Source: Exiguobacterium sp. RIT594 (GTDB lineage Bacteria > Bacillota > Bacilli > Exiguobacteriales > Exiguobacteriaceae). From it: a stretch of 64,000 nucleotides of DNA. The position numbers were made by a program, and so were the translations under genes. Below the pieces are notes generated by a model, which searched no databases, was not told where the DNA came from, and was given only the letters and a program-made list of their open reading frames with translations. Below are positions 33,959 to 43,783 of the stretch, piece by piece. Position 1 is the stretch's first letter; each line of letters begins with the position of its first letter. The DNA lies in assembly GCF_003339585.1 (NCBI RefSeq), contig NZ_QPKF01000001.1, positions 1,550,001 to 1,614,000 on the forward strand, given 5' to 3'.

Positions 33959-36529
33959 TTATCTTTTATGGTCTTTCGCATGTTCCGTTCCGGTAATCGT
34001 TTCAAGTGAACTGATTTGTTCGAACGGCAGTTCAATCGTAAAGGTTGAACCGCTACCTTCCGTCGATTCCACATGGATCAACCCTTCGTGGGCACGGACG
34101 ATTTCCTGACAAATCGCAAGCCCCAGACCGGTTCCACCGATTTTCCGGCTGTCTGAATTATCGACCCGGTAAAACTTACTGAACAGTTCAGGTAAGGCAT
34201 GTTGCGGAATCCCGATTCCTTCATCGATGATCTGAATCCGTAACCGGTCATCCAATGCCTCGAGCTTCAGCTCAATTTCTCCGCCATCCGGTGAATACTT
34301 GATGGCGTTATTAATCAAATTTCCGAACAACTGACGCATTTTCGATTCGTCCGCTTCAATCCAACGAAGCGGCTGATCTCCTTTTTCAAGCGTCAGTTGA
34401 TGCTGACTGGTCGAACCGGCATGGAATTCAGCAACTTCCTGAATCAGGTTTCCAAGATCGAGTTTTTCGAACTGATACTGTTGCTGACTTGATTCCATAC
34501 GTTGAACATCCAGGAAATCGTTAACGAGACTCGTCAGACGTTGCGTCTCCGAATGAATCGTCGACAAATACCGTTGTTGACGGTCAATTGGCAAGTCTTT
34601 CGCCAGCATCAACTCGGTATACCCGAAGATGGATGCAAGCGGCGTCCGTAACTCGTGGGATACTGTCGAGACGAACTCCGACTTCATCCGGTCGATGCCG
34701 GTTTCAATCGTCACATCCCGCAGCACGAGCATCGTTCCGCGGAAACGGCCGCCGTACTGAATCCCTTCCGCATACACTTGGACAAATCGTTCCTCTTTGT
34801 TTAAGGATAAGGATAAGCCTTCGGTTGGAATTTCATGAAGACAGACCCGACTCATATATTCGAGGAATGCTTCATGTTGATCGACCTGAACAGCCAACTC
34901 TTCAATCTTGACGTCAAGCGTCATCAATCCCTCATCAAATTGATCATGGGACGGATGATGGAACAAGGCGAGTAACGGTTTGTTGGCGAAAATCTTATCA
35001 TCTTCGATATAAATGACAGCTTCACGAATCGAATGCAACAGCTTCGATGTTTTCTCGCGTTCCCGCTCGATTTCATCAAAGACCCGCATCCGGAGCAGTG
35101 ACAAGGCCAACTGTCGGGAGAACGACCAGATTTCTTCCGTTTGCTCCTCATTAAACTGATCCCGGTAACGGACCAGATAGATGCTTGCGATCATCGTATT
35201 GGTCGACGGATCCATGACTGGAACAACCGTTTCGTACATGCTGTACGGGTAAGGAAGCGGATGATCACTCGTCACTTGTTTCGTCGAACGGACGGCGTGC
35301 TTGTGCATCCGTGCCCGTTCCAGTAACGAAATTGAAGAGTGTAACAACTGATGCTCCTGATCCGGTGTCATCCCGTACGAGACGATATCCGTATAACGAT
35401 CGTCGTCAAGGAAAACGATCGCACCAAGCTCGGCATCGGTAATCGTAATTAATTTTTCAATGATTGCAGGGTAAGCCGTTAACGTTTCCCGCGAAGCGAG
35501 CGTTTCCGTCAACTCATTGCGGTACCGCAAATGCGTTTCATTTCGCAACGTAGTATCGAGCGCTTCTTCCAGTTCTTCTTGTTGCATCTGTAACTCTTCC
35601 TGTTGGGCAACGAGTTCTTCCTGCTGACTCTGCAACTCATCGTTACTTGAAACGAGTTGCATCTTTTGGGAAGAAATCGATGCTGCCATCTGATTGAAAG
35701 TTGTCGTTAATTCACCGACTTCATCCTGTGAATTCACAACTTTGATTGGTGTCGCATCCTCGCCTTGTGCGAGACGACTGCTCTCCCGGTTCAACTGACG
35801 TAATTGTCCGGTCAGACGCGAGACAAATGGACGGACAAGCAACGCAATGATCAGCAGGAGAACAGCCAGATTAATGAACCCAAGTACTTGAGAAGCATTG
35901 ACCTGTTTGCCCAGTTTTTCTTGCGCCGCAAGTTCCTGTTTATTGAGCGAGTTGCGGTACTTCGTGAAGACCGTTTCCATATCGACGATGCTTGAACTCA
36001 TATCCGCTGCACTTTTCGTTTTGATATTGAACTTCCGTTTTGGATCGAGTGTCGGTGCTTTCGTGACTTTTCCGAGCGTTGCCATCTGCAGGAACGGTTC
36101 TGTCACATCCCCGTCTTTTTTAGCAGCGACGTAGTTCGTCAGACTAGGCATGACGCGTTGCGTATACGCCGTATAAAGCGATCGGGCATCTTTTGCATAC
36201 TGTTTTTCTTCTTTAAAACGGGCATTTTTCTCAAACCACGTTGTTTGTTGATTGATGTTCGTTTTTTTACGTTCAATTTCTTCCAGCATTGCTTTATCAC
36301 CTAATAAGACGAATCCGCGCATTTCATACTGAAGACTTTGCCATGATTCATATAAGTTCGTCGCACGTGTCCGATGATCGTTTAATGTCAGCAGTTCCTG
36401 ACGTGATGTCTGAACCTGACTTTTCGTATAAAAATAAACGCCGGCTGAGGTCAGCACGAGTGTCAATATAATCATATAGAAGGCAGACATAATTTGGCGT
36501 CCAATCGTTCGATTAAGCCATGACTTCAT
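33959..36529 (-). CDS. Large sensor histidine kinase (CHASE3-HAMP-GAF-HisKA-HATPase)
   Basis: An 856-residue membrane kinase. TM1 lies at about 13-33. An extracytoplasmic helical CHASE3-like domain follows, then TM2 at about 213-233 and HAMP (RPFVSRL...LAQGED). A Gln/Glu coiled coil with repeated QQEEL units comes next, then a GAF-like domain (about 345-480) and a PAS-like segment. HisKA carries His625 in STVSHELRTPLASIF. HATPase_c has NLINNAIKYSP, DEGIGIP and GGTGLGLAI. No receiver domain is present and no response regulator is adjacent, so it is an orphan kinase. The QQEEL coiled coil resembles signalling helices that set dimer phase. Confidence 0.88.
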   Translation of the reverse strand: MKSWLNRTIGRQIMSAFYMIILTLVLTSAGVYFYTKSQVQTSRQELLTLNDHRTRATNLYESWQSLQYEMRGFVLLGDKAMLEEIERKKTNINQQTTWFEKNARFKEEKQYAKDARSLYTAYTQRVMPSLTNYVAAKKDGDVTEPFLQMATLGKVTKAPTLDPKRKFNIKTKSAADMSSSIVDMETVFTKYRNSLNKQELAAQEKLGKQVNASQVLGFINLAVLLLIIALLVRPFVSRLTGQLRQLNRESSRLAQGEDATPIKVVNSQDEVGELTTTFNQMAASISSQKMQLVSSNDELQSQQEELVAQQEELQMQQEELEEALDTTLRNETHLRYRNELTETLASRETLTAYPAIIEKLITITDAELGAIVFLDDDRYTDIVSYGMTPDQEHQLLHSSISLLERARMHKHAVRSTKQVTSDHPLPYPYSMYETVVPVMDPSTNTMIASIYLVRYRDQFNEEQTEEIWSFSRQLALSLLRMRVFDEIEREREKTSKLLHSIREAVIYIEDDKIFANKPLLALFHHPSHDQFDEGLMTLDVKIEELAVQVDQHEAFLEYMSRVCLHEIPTEGLSLSLNKEERFVQVYAEGIQYGGRFRGTMLVLRDVTIETGIDRMKSEFVSTVSHELRTPLASIFGYTELMLAKDLPIDRQQRYLSTIHSETQRLTSLVNDFLDVQRMESSQQQYQFEKLDLGNLIQEVAEFHAGSTSQHQLTLEKGDQPLRWIEADESKMRQLFGNLINNAIKYSPDGGEIELKLEALDDRLRIQIIDEGIGIPQHALPELFSKFYRVDNSDSRKIGGTGLGLAICQEIVRAHEGLIHVESTEGSGSTFTIELPFEQISSLETITGTEHAKDHKR

Positions 36530-36717
36530 CTATTCATCCCCCTCTACTGTTGAAACTTAAACTAATCGTTTCTAAACCTTATTCTAAAGCTTTTTTAAGC
36601 AAAACCACTAAATATGCTCAAAAAAGACCACTTTTCATCTAACTTTAATCTAAACGGTTGTATGTTACAAACAGATGTCACAAAACAGGAGAAAACTTTG
36701 TTCATTTGGAGATTTTT

Positions 36718-36750
36718 ACAAAAAAAACCCGCTCCGATAGACGGAACGGA
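36718..36750 (-). terminator. Terminator of the His-tail membrane protein gene
   Basis: Minus-strand CCGTTCCG pairs with CGGAGCGG (one mismatch), followed by eight Ts. Confidence 0.75.
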
Positions 36751-36757
36751 CAGCTAT

Positions 36758-37291
36758 TTAAAGATTAGAATGGTTCGTAATCTCTGTATTTTGTTGATTG
36801 ACGTGCATCTGATGATGATCATGATGATGATGCGTACTCGAATGACGCCGGACAGGTTCTTCATCTGCAAGTGGATCCCCGTCCAAAATGCCAAGCCGCG
36901 CATATTGGGCCGCAACAGCCTGTTTCGTCGTCGCCTGCACTTGATCCGTCTGATGAATCAACGATGCAATTCCTTTCGCCAACCGGAACGGCTCCAAATT
37001 CGTTTTTTCGACTGGAAACGACGGCAACGAACGGAGATAGTCAAGATACCGTTCGGCACCTTCTTCCGATGGTGTCACAAGTTCCGAAGCATGATGCCGG
37101 AGCGACTTCGTCAGACTGTGTGTCGAGGCCCCCTGTGTAATCATCGTAAACAGTCCAATCACGAAAACACATACGATTATACCAAAAAAGATCATCATGA
37201 AAATCGGCATCCCGGAAAAAAAGCCGTCACCTTCAATATACAGCACCAGTCGGTTGCCGCTAAGCAATGACGCAATTCCTGATAACGACAT
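36758..37291 (-). CDS. Membrane protein with His-rich tail, function unknown
   Basis: A 177-residue protein I do not recognise. It has one strong membrane helix near residues 28-52 (MPIFMMIFFGIIVCVFVIGLF), a middle soluble helical part (residues 60-140), and a C-terminal cluster HSSTHHHHDHHQMHVNQQ that could bind Zn2+, Ni2+ or Cu2+. GAGGAGGG precedes the ATG at 37291. It is monocistronic. Confidence 0.65.
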   Translation of the reverse strand: MSLSGIASLLSGNRLVLYIEGDGFFSGMPIFMMIFFGIIVCVFVIGLFTMITQGASTHSLTKSLRHHASELVTPSEEGAERYLDYLRSLPSFPVEKTNLEPFRLAKGIASLIHQTDQVQATTKQAVAAQYARLGILDGDPLADEEPVRRHSSTHHHHDHHQMHVNQQNTEITNHSNL

Positions 37292-37360
37292 ACAAACCCT
37301 CCTCGTTTCGTGTGATAGTTACTCTTACGTAACATGAACAAGGAGGGTTTCCGTTTTTTG

Positions 37361-37777
37361 TTAAGTTTCTAAGGAAACTTCCGCATTAAACCAGTCTTCC
37401 ACAAACAAAAATCCATTTGGAACATCAATCCGGTAAGAATAGAGGACGGCGAAATCACCGTCTGTCATCATCGGTAAGGTCAATTCCCGCAAGACTGCTT
37501 TGACTTCTTCCGTCATGACCGTTTCATAGCGGACGAAATCGTCTTCCCGGGTTTCCCGCTCCGTTAAATACGGCAACAACAATGCTTTTCCAAACGATTG
37601 GGGATCATCAATGACTTCTGCCGTCACCCCGAATAATTCTTCCGCTTCTTCGATTAAGGCATCAGCCTGCCCGACCGTCACTTCGTTCGGAAACCAGACC
37701 GTCAGTTTGGTCCCTTCTTTCAAAAATTGTTCGAACATTGGTATAAAGGTCTTATTTTCCATCAAATCGTAATGCAT
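37361..37777 (-). CDS. Hypothetical protein coupled to topB
   Basis: A 138-residue soluble acidic protein with no recognised domain. It contains alternating strand/helix patterns (KLTVWFPNEVTVGQADALIEE). ATG at 37777 shares its first base with the last base of the topB stop (TGATG), and GGGAG lies seven bases upstream, so translation is coupled to topB. Its role may relate to topoisomerase III, but that is only positional inference. Confidence 0.65.
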   Translation of the reverse strand: MHYDLMENKTFIPMFEQFLKEGTKLTVWFPNEVTVGQADALIEEAEELFGVTAEVIDDPQSFGKALLLPYLTERETREDDFVRYETVMTEEVKAVLRELTLPMMTDGDFAVLYSYRIDVPNGFLFVEDWFNAEVSLET

Positions 37778-39894
37778 CAAGCTTCTCCCTTCACGAACTC
37801 GAATTTCAATTGATTTTGTTCCAAATACAGCATCGCCTGGAAAGTACGACCGTTTTTTTTCATCTCAAGCGGCTTTGTTTTTCCGTTCGCGAGAAGTTTT
37901 TTCAGCTCGGTTTGTGTCAGACGTGCCCCGAGAATCGTCTTCGGCAGGGTAAAACCACAATTGTTTTTCTGATAGGCACTGCACCCGTAAAACTTCCCCC
38001 GATCGAGCAACTCTGCCTGACAGACCGGACAGATGCCGACCGGCCGGTTCGTTGCGCCCCGCGCCCGTTTTGCCGGCACTTGGGTGGGGTCGACTTCCAA
38101 TTGTTCGACCCGTGTTTTCGCATCCTGGACTAAATGTTGCGATAGTTTTTTCGCCTGATCAACAAACTGGGCCGCTGACGCCTCCCCTTTACCGATCTGG
38201 TCGAGCCGGCTTTCCCATTTCGCCGTCATCTCCGGAGAAGCAAGGATACTGCCGCTGACGGCTTCAATCAAAATCCGCCCCTTTGCTGTCGGATGGAGTT
38301 CTTTTTTCTTCACTTGAATGTATTCCCGGCGTTTCAGTCCGTCGATGATGCCGGCCCGTGTCGCTTCTGTTCCTAGGCCCTCGATTTCTTTCATGATGGC
38401 TTGCAGTTCATTTTCGAGTACTTTCCCGGCCGTCTTCATCCCGAGAATCAACGTCCCTTCCGTATAACGTTTTGGCGGTTCCGTTTGCTTCTCGAGTAAC
38501 TTCGCGCTTTTAATCGGCACCTGTTGTCCGATTTCGAGTGCCGGCAGTTCCTGCTCTTTCGCTTCAACCTTCAAGACTTTCTTGAATCCTAACTCAAGCG
38601 ACCGGCTGCCTTTTGTGATGAAGCGGTCCTGTTCCCGTTCCGTGATGATTTCCGTTTTTTCCGATCGGGCATCCGGGGCAAACGCCGCCAGGAAACGACG
38701 GACGATCAAATCGTAGACTTGTGCATCGCGTCCTGTCAGTTTTGCAACGGCTCCCGCTTCTTCGGTCGGGATAATCGCATAATGATCGCTGACCTTCGCT
38801 GAATTGACGTACCGTTTATTATTCGTCAGATTGTTCGTCACGATGTCCGTCAGTTCGGTATACTCCGGCTGTTTCAGAAGTCGTTTTAAAATCGTCGGAA
38901 ACTGGCTCGCTTCATCTTTTGAGACAAAGGACGAATCCGTCCGCGGATAACTGATCCAGCCCCGGATATACAGTTTTTGCGCAATATCAAGTGTTTCCTT
39001 TGCGCCAAGTCCGAAACGCCGGCTCGCTTCCGTTTGCAACAATGACAAACTGAACCAGAACGGCGGTTTTTCGACTTGTTCCGTCTTCTCGACTGCTGCT
39101 ACGGTACCGGTTCCTGTTGTTCGGGCGACAATTGTTTCCGCGAGACTCCGTTCTGTAAGCTTCGTTTGTTTTTTAGCATTGATGTACTTCCCTTTATACC
39201 GGGTAAAGTCCGCCTCGACTTCAAAAAACGTTTCCGGACGGAAATTCTCAATCTGCTTTTCCCGTTCGACGATCAAGGATAATGTCGGCGTTTGGACCCG
39301 CCCCAGTGAAAAGACGTCGGCAATCCCTTTTTTCTTGAGCAGCGTCGTATAGGCACGGGAAGCATTCATCCCGATCAACCAATCGGCACAGGCACGGCTC
39401 ATCGCTTCATGAAACAAATTTTCGGTTTCCTTGCCATCGAGCAGATGCGCAAAACCGTGATCAACGGCTTGAGGTGTCAGACTGGAAATCCAAAGACGTT
39501 GAATCGGTTTCGCATTGTTCGCCAGCCGGAGAATCAATCGGACGATTGCCTCTCCCTCTCGCTCGGCATCCGATGCTATAATGATGGAAGTTGTCGTCCG
39601 TTCGTTCAGTAATTTCTTGATGACCTGGAACGCTTTGCTTTTTCCGCGGGATAACCGGTAGTCAAACCGTTCCGGGATGATCGGGAGATGATCATAGTTC
39701 CATCGTTTCCATTTGGCGTCGTAATGGGCCGGTTCCTGAAGTTCACATAAATGGCCGACGGCATAAGCCAGCTTTGCCCCGGCCGGAAACCGGTCACATG
39801 GTTTGATTTCAATATATCCGTCCCGTTTGACCGATGGATACGGTGCTGCGAGTTTTTCAGCTTGTTTTGGTTTTTCCGCAATGATTAATTGCAT
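37777..39894 (-). CDS. topB: DNA topoisomerase III
   Basis: A 705-residue type IA topoisomerase. The TOPRIM domain starts with MQLIIAEKPKQAEKLA and has SDAEREGEAIVRLI. The catalytic Tyr316 sits in GWISYPRTDSSF. SLGRVQTPTLSLIVERE and GTEATRAGIIDGLKRREY complete the family pattern. A single C-terminal Cys4-like element (CPVCQAELLDRGKFYGCS) follows. TopB decatenates single-stranded regions during replication and recombination. The length fits B. subtilis TopB (727). Confidence 0.9.
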   Translation of the reverse strand: MQLIIAEKPKQAEKLAAPYPSVKRDGYIEIKPCDRFPAGAKLAYAVGHLCELQEPAHYDAKWKRWNYDHLPIIPERFDYRLSRGKSKAFQVIKKLLNERTTTSIIIASDAEREGEAIVRLILRLANNAKPIQRLWISSLTPQAVDHGFAHLLDGKETENLFHEAMSRACADWLIGMNASRAYTTLLKKKGIADVFSLGRVQTPTLSLIVEREKQIENFRPETFFEVEADFTRYKGKYINAKKQTKLTERSLAETIVARTTGTGTVAAVEKTEQVEKPPFWFSLSLLQTEASRRFGLGAKETLDIAQKLYIRGWISYPRTDSSFVSKDEASQFPTILKRLLKQPEYTELTDIVTNNLTNNKRYVNSAKVSDHYAIIPTEEAGAVAKLTGRDAQVYDLIVRRFLAAFAPDARSEKTEIITEREQDRFITKGSRSLELGFKKVLKVEAKEQELPALEIGQQVPIKSAKLLEKQTEPPKRYTEGTLILGMKTAGKVLENELQAIMKEIEGLGTEATRAGIIDGLKRREYIQVKKKELHPTAKGRILIEAVSGSILASPEMTAKWESRLDQIGKGEASAAQFVDQAKKLSQHLVQDAKTRVEQLEVDPTQVPAKRARGATNRPVGICPVCQAELLDRGKFYGCSAYQKNNCGFTLPKTILGARLTQTELKKLLANGKTKPLEMKKNGRTFQAMLYLEQNQLKFEFVKGEA

Positions 39895-39937
39895 TGATTC
39901 ACCCTCATTTCCTTACTTCAGACACGCGGAGGTTAAC

Positions 39938-40831
39938 ATGCCCTATTTCACTTTATTCATGGCACTCTTTTTTATCTCGACATCTGCAATTTTCGTTAAA
40001 TGGGCCGAAACCCCGATTGAAGCCGTCGCTTTTTACCGGATGTTGTTTTCGACGCTCTTGCTGTTACCGTTGATTCATCTGAAAGAATTACTTAGTCTCA
40101 GTTCAACGACCATCCGACATATGATTTTAAGTGGAATTCTCTTAGCCGGTCATTTTTGGCTGTGGTTCCTGTCCCTTGATTATACGACAGTTGCCAGCTC
40201 GACGCTCTTCGTAACCGCGAGTCCGATTTTCGTTTTAATCGGGAACGCTGTCTTCTTTAAACAACACCCGTCACGAAAAGCCCTCTTTTTCGTTGGCGTC
40301 GCGTTGTTCGGCGGCGGACTTGTCGCTTATGGTGATATCGCGGTCGGTCCAAGAGCGCTGATTGGAGACGGACTGGCCCTGCTCGCGACGATTCTTGTCG
40401 CCGGTTACTGGCTGCTCGGTCAGCACGTCCGGACAAGCGTCTCGACGAATACGTATTCCTTCGGTGTCTATGCCGTGTCTTCCGTCGTTTTGTTACTGTT
40501 CTCGCTCATTCAGTCGGTCAATCTGGTCGGTTCATTCCAAACTGATTGGAAAATTTATATTTTACTCGCTGTCTTCCCGACGCTGCTTGGACACAACTTA
40601 TTTAACTGGGCCTTATCGCGTGTCAGTGCCAGTATCGTCAGCATTACGATTCTCGGTGAAGCCGTCTGGGGGATGATTTTCGGTTATTTCCTGTTCCAGG
40701 AATCGTTGACTTGGATTCAAATTACCGGTGCCGCCTTACTGCTCGTCGGAATCGGTCTGTTCCTCCGGCGGAATGAACGGGATATCCGGGAACAATTCGC
40801 CAAACAAAATGCCGCAACGACGGCGGAATAA
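39938..40831 (+). CDS. EamA/DMT-superfamily transporter
   Basis: A 297-residue membrane protein with ten predicted helices in two EamA repeats (about residues 1-135 and 145-280). Family features are FYRMLFSTLLLLP, ASSTLFVTASPIFVLIG and SRVSASIVSITILGEAVWG. Substrates of such carriers are usually metabolites or amino acids and cannot be predicted here. GCGGAGG precedes the ATG at 39938. The gene is divergent from topB. Confidence 0.83.
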   Translation: MPYFTLFMALFFISTSAIFVKWAETPIEAVAFYRMLFSTLLLLPLIHLKELLSLSSTTIRHMILSGILLAGHFWLWFLSLDYTTVASSTLFVTASPIFVLIGNAVFFKQHPSRKALFFVGVALFGGGLVAYGDIAVGPRALIGDGLALLATILVAGYWLLGQHVRTSVSTNTYSFGVYAVSSVVLLLFSLIQSVNLVGSFQTDWKIYILLAVFPTLLGHNLFNWALSRVSASIVSITILGEAVWGMIFGYFLFQESLTWIQITGAALLLVGIGLFLRRNERDIREQFAKQNAATTAE

Positions 40832-40837
40832 AAAATA

Positions 40838-40887
40838 AATACCAGTCAGCAGCCTTCTGTTAGAAGATTGTCTGACTGGTATTTTTT
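40838..40887. terminator. Bidirectional terminator
   Basis: AATACCAGTCAG pairs with CTGACTGGTATT, with a CTTCT/AGAAG inner pairing and a T run on each strand. Confidence 0.87.
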
Positions 40888-42346
40888 AATTCGTCGGATC
40901 TTCCGGACGGACTTTCGGCAGACGGAAGGTCATGAAAAAGGCGAGGATGGCGCAGGTGAGTCCGCCAATAAAGACGAGGTGCAACCCATTTGCCAGTGCC
41001 TGCTCCGCTGCTGTCTGAACATCCGTTCCATAACGCGATGCGGTACCGGATTGAAAAAACGGATCAATCGAATAGCCGTTCAATAGTTTTGAGTCGGAAA
41101 AGGCCTGGATGATTGAGACGTTAAATAACGTCCCGAAGATCGCCACACCAAGCGTTTGACCGGTCGTACTCAAAAATGAGTTGACGGCAGTCGCTGATCC
41201 ACGCAGTGACCAGTCGACTGATGTCTGCAAGACGACCATGAAGACCGGTTGCGCCAGTCCGAAACCGATTCCAATCAACGAAACAGCCAAATAAATGAAA
41301 ACGTCACTTGATTCCCGTCCGATTCCGATTAAAATCGCCATTCCGATGACGAGTAATCCCATTCCGGTCATTGTCCGGTAGCGCGGCGAGGCGATGCCAA
41401 TCGTCCGTCCGCCAACGATTGCCGTCAGTGTCCAAAACAACGATAACGGCATCAGCATGAAGCCGGCTTCGGTCGGACTTTTCCCAAGAACGCCTTGCGC
41501 AAAAATCGGGATATATGCCGACATCGAGACAAGTACCCAGGCAGAAAAGAAGACGGCCAGATTGATGACGAGAATGACCGGATGACGGATGACCGCCGGT
41601 GGCAATAATGGGTCAGCTGCTTTTTTCTCGACCCGGTAAAACCAAAACAACAGGACCAGACTGACCGCAAAACTGATTAAAATCAGCGGTTCGGCAAAGG
41701 ATTCAGCTTCACTTCCCGAAAGTAACCCGTACAGTAAGGCACTCATCCCGGTCGCAAATAAAATCGCTCCCCGGTAATCAATCTTACGTGAAGTTTCGGT
41801 GACATTTTCTTTATAAAACAGGACGATCATAATAAAGGAAATCAGAGCAAACGGAACATTCAACAAAAAGATATAGCGCCATGATAACGTCTCGACTAAA
41901 AACCCGCCGACGAGCGGACCGGCGACACCCGAGATTCCCCAAACCGCACTTAAAACGCCCTGGATTTTCCCGCGTTCCTCGTATGTATACAAATCCCCGA
42001 TGATGGTCATCGCAATCGGCAAGACGGCTCCCGCTCCAATTCCTTGCGCGGCGCGGAACAGAATCAGCATTTCCATCGATTGCGCCAATCCACAGGCGAG
42101 CGACGCGACCGTGAAGACTCCAATTCCAAACAACAGGACTCGTTTTCTTCCGTACAAGTCAGCCATCTTTCCGTAAATCGGTGTCGATACCGCCATGAAC
42201 AGTAAGAAACCGGCGAAAATCCAGCTGACGAGTTTCGCGCCGTTTAACTCACTTGCCATGACCGGTGTTGCCGTCGCAACAATCGTACCTTCAATCGCTG
42301 CCAAAAACGTAGCTAATAACAAAGCAATCGTGACATTTTTCCTCAA
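40886..42346 (-). CDS. MFS multidrug transporter, DHA2 (EmrB/QacA) family
   Basis: A 486-residue protein with 14 predicted helices. Motifs are LDxT-like FLAAIEGTIVATATPVM in helix 1, motif A GKMADLYGRKRVLLFG, and motif C VAGPLVGGFLV in helix 5. Such proteins export drugs by proton antiport. The apparent start is TTG at 42346 with only a weak ribosome binding site. No ATG or GTG exists between it and the upstream in-frame stop, so the start is uncertain. Confidence 0.82.
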   Translation of the reverse strand: MRKNVTIALLLATFLAAIEGTIVATATPVMASELNGAKLVSWIFAGFLLFMAVSTPIYGKMADLYGRKRVLLFGIGVFTVASLACGLAQSMEMLILFRAAQGIGAGAVLPIAMTIIGDLYTYEERGKIQGVLSAVWGISGVAGPLVGGFLVETLSWRYIFLLNVPFALISFIMIVLFYKENVTETSRKIDYRGAILFATGMSALLYGLLSGSEAESFAEPLILISFAVSLVLLFWFYRVEKKAADPLLPPAVIRHPVILVINLAVFFSAWVLVSMSAYIPIFAQGVLGKSPTEAGFMLMPLSLFWTLTAIVGGRTIGIASPRYRTMTGMGLLVIGMAILIGIGRESSDVFIYLAVSLIGIGFGLAQPVFMVVLQTSVDWSLRGSATAVNSFLSTTGQTLGVAIFGTLFNVSIIQAFSDSKLLNGYSIDPFFQSGTASRYGTDVQTAAEQALANGLHLVFIGGLTCAILAFFMTFRLPKVRPEDPTN

Positions 42347-42501
42347 GAGACTCAGCTCGCTTTCTGTAGGTGTATCCTTTCTTTATCATACCTTGAATCG
42401 GCGGACTTCTAAAAGGAGATGCTTATCGAGCAGGAATCAAGGGAACAATAGGGAATGATAAGATTAGAGAATGAGTCATCAATTGAATGGAGGAGTATGA
42501 G

Positions 42502-43314
42502 ATGTTACGAAAAACTGCTTTGATTACAGGTGCTTCCGGTGGAATCGGTCTTGACTTGGCCGTATTGGCGGCACGCGACGGGTTTGATTGTGTATTGATC
42601 GCCCGCAACGAAAAGAAACTGACCGAGCTGAAACATGTTCTTGAAAAACGTTACCAAATCAAGGCGTACACATTCGCTGTCGATCTCTCACAAGCAGACA
42701 GCGTCTCCCGTGTTCTCAGTTTCCTCGAGGAACATGAACTGACGGTTGATTTATTGTTCAACAATGCCGGTTTTGCGACATCAGGCCGTTTCGCGGAAAT
42801 CGATCCGTCAGAAGATTTAAATTCGATTCACGTCAACGTCGTCGCCTTGACGGAACTGACAAAACGTTTGGTACCGGGCATGCTTGATCGCGGATTCGGC
42901 CGTATCCTGAACGTTGCCTCTGTTGCCGCCTTCATGCCGGGACCGTACATGAGCGTCTACTATGCCACTAAAGCGTATGTCTTATCGTTGTCCGAAGCAC
43001 TCGCGTCCGAGCTCGACGGTTCAGGTGTCACGGTCACCTGCCTTTGCCCGGGACCAACGGATACGAACTTCTTTGATCGTGCCCAAATCACATTACCTTT
43101 TAAAAGCATGCCGTCTCACCTCGTCGCCTTTGCCGGATACCGGGGAACGTTAAAAGGAAAACGTGTCGTCGTACCGGGAGCAAGTAACCGCGCCATGGTG
43201 ACGTTCGCTAAACTGTTGCCCCGCCGTCTCTTAACGGAAGTGACTGGACGTATTCAAAATCCGGATCAACAACAACAAGAGACACCGGTCGAAGAATTCG
43301 CTGTTTCCAACTAA
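42502..43314 (+). CDS. Short-chain dehydrogenase/reductase
   Basis: A 270-residue SDR with TGASGGIGLDL, FNNAGFATSG, and catalytic residues in NVASVAAFMPGPYMSVYYATKAYV, then CPGPTDTNF. ATG at 42502 has GGAGGAG six bases upstream, making the earlier in-frame ATG at 42487 part of the ribosome binding region. The length and C-terminal helix resemble DltE-like and ketoacyl-reductase-like SDRs. The substrate is unknown. Confidence 0.82.
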   Translation: MLRKTALITGASGGIGLDLAVLAARDGFDCVLIARNEKKLTELKHVLEKRYQIKAYTFAVDLSQADSVSRVLSFLEEHELTVDLLFNNAGFATSGRFAEIDPSEDLNSIHVNVVALTELTKRLVPGMLDRGFGRILNVASVAAFMPGPYMSVYYATKAYVLSLSEALASELDGSGVTVTCLCPGPTDTNFFDRAQITLPFKSMPSHLVAFAGYRGTLKGKRVVVPGASNRAMVTFAKLLPRRLLTEVTGRIQNPDQQQQETPVEEFAVSN

Positions 43315-43325
43315 TCCGAACATAG

Positions 43326-43371
43326 AAAAGACGTTCATCCTTTCCTTCCCGGAAAGCGATGGACGTCTTGT
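43326..43371. terminator. Bidirectional terminator
   Basis: AAGACGTTCATC pairs with GATGGACGTCTT (one mismatch), plus CTTTCC-TTCC-GGAAAG at the tip. It ends the SDR gene and the leftward rnz-ECF operon. Confidence 0.85.
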
Positions 43372-43376
43372 TTCGT

Positions 43377-43751
43377 TTAGTTTGGTTTTGGACGATGAAA
43401 ATGGTCCGTCATCCATTTTTGAACGTTTTTCGGAATGGAGGTATAACGGTACACGTACCGAAGCGTAACAGCGCCCGTCACCATGACGAGGTAACCGCTC
43501 GACAGGACTAACAACCAGGCGACGATTGACAGGAACAATTCTTTCTCAAAAAAGAGATGTCCGACCAGTCCGCCTTCGACGGAAGTAATCAGCATCGCTC
43601 CGGGGAAAATAGCTGCTGCCAGTAAATAAAATCCTGCATAACGCCCCCGAACCGTTCCCTTCAACAATAAGATACTTCCAAATGCCAGACCCAAACCTGC
43701 AATAAGTAACAACCCGACGAGATACGTTATGGACAGCGACGAACTAAGCAT
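43377..43751 (-). CDS. Small membrane protein of unknown function
   Basis: A 124-residue protein with four predicted helices (about residues 8-28, 38-60, 70-95 and a partial one) and a basic C-terminal tail ending FHRPKPN. I do not recognise it. ATG at 43751 or the adjacent GTG at 43754 can both use the GGAG site. It follows the ECF S-component gene by about 30 bases and is probably the last gene of that operon. Confidence 0.6.
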   Translation of the reverse strand: MLSSSLSITYLVGLLLIAGLGLAFGSILLLKGTVRGRYAGFYLLAAAIFPGAMLITSVEGGLVGHLFFEKELFLSIVAWLLVLSSGYLVMVTGAVTLRYVYRYTSIPKNVQKWMTDHFHRPKPN

Positions 43752-43783
43752 CACGCTTCACTCCAATCGAATGGGATTACTTA

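Noticed and set aside
36614-37270. A 218-codon plus-strand reading frame
   Set aside because: It lies opposite the gene at 36758-37291, has low-complexity basic content and no ribosome binding site, while the minus-strand gene has a strong one.
37354-37371. Palindrome AAGTTTCTAAGGAAACTT at the end of the gene coupled to topB
   Set aside because: No T run follows on the minus strand, so I did not call it a terminator.
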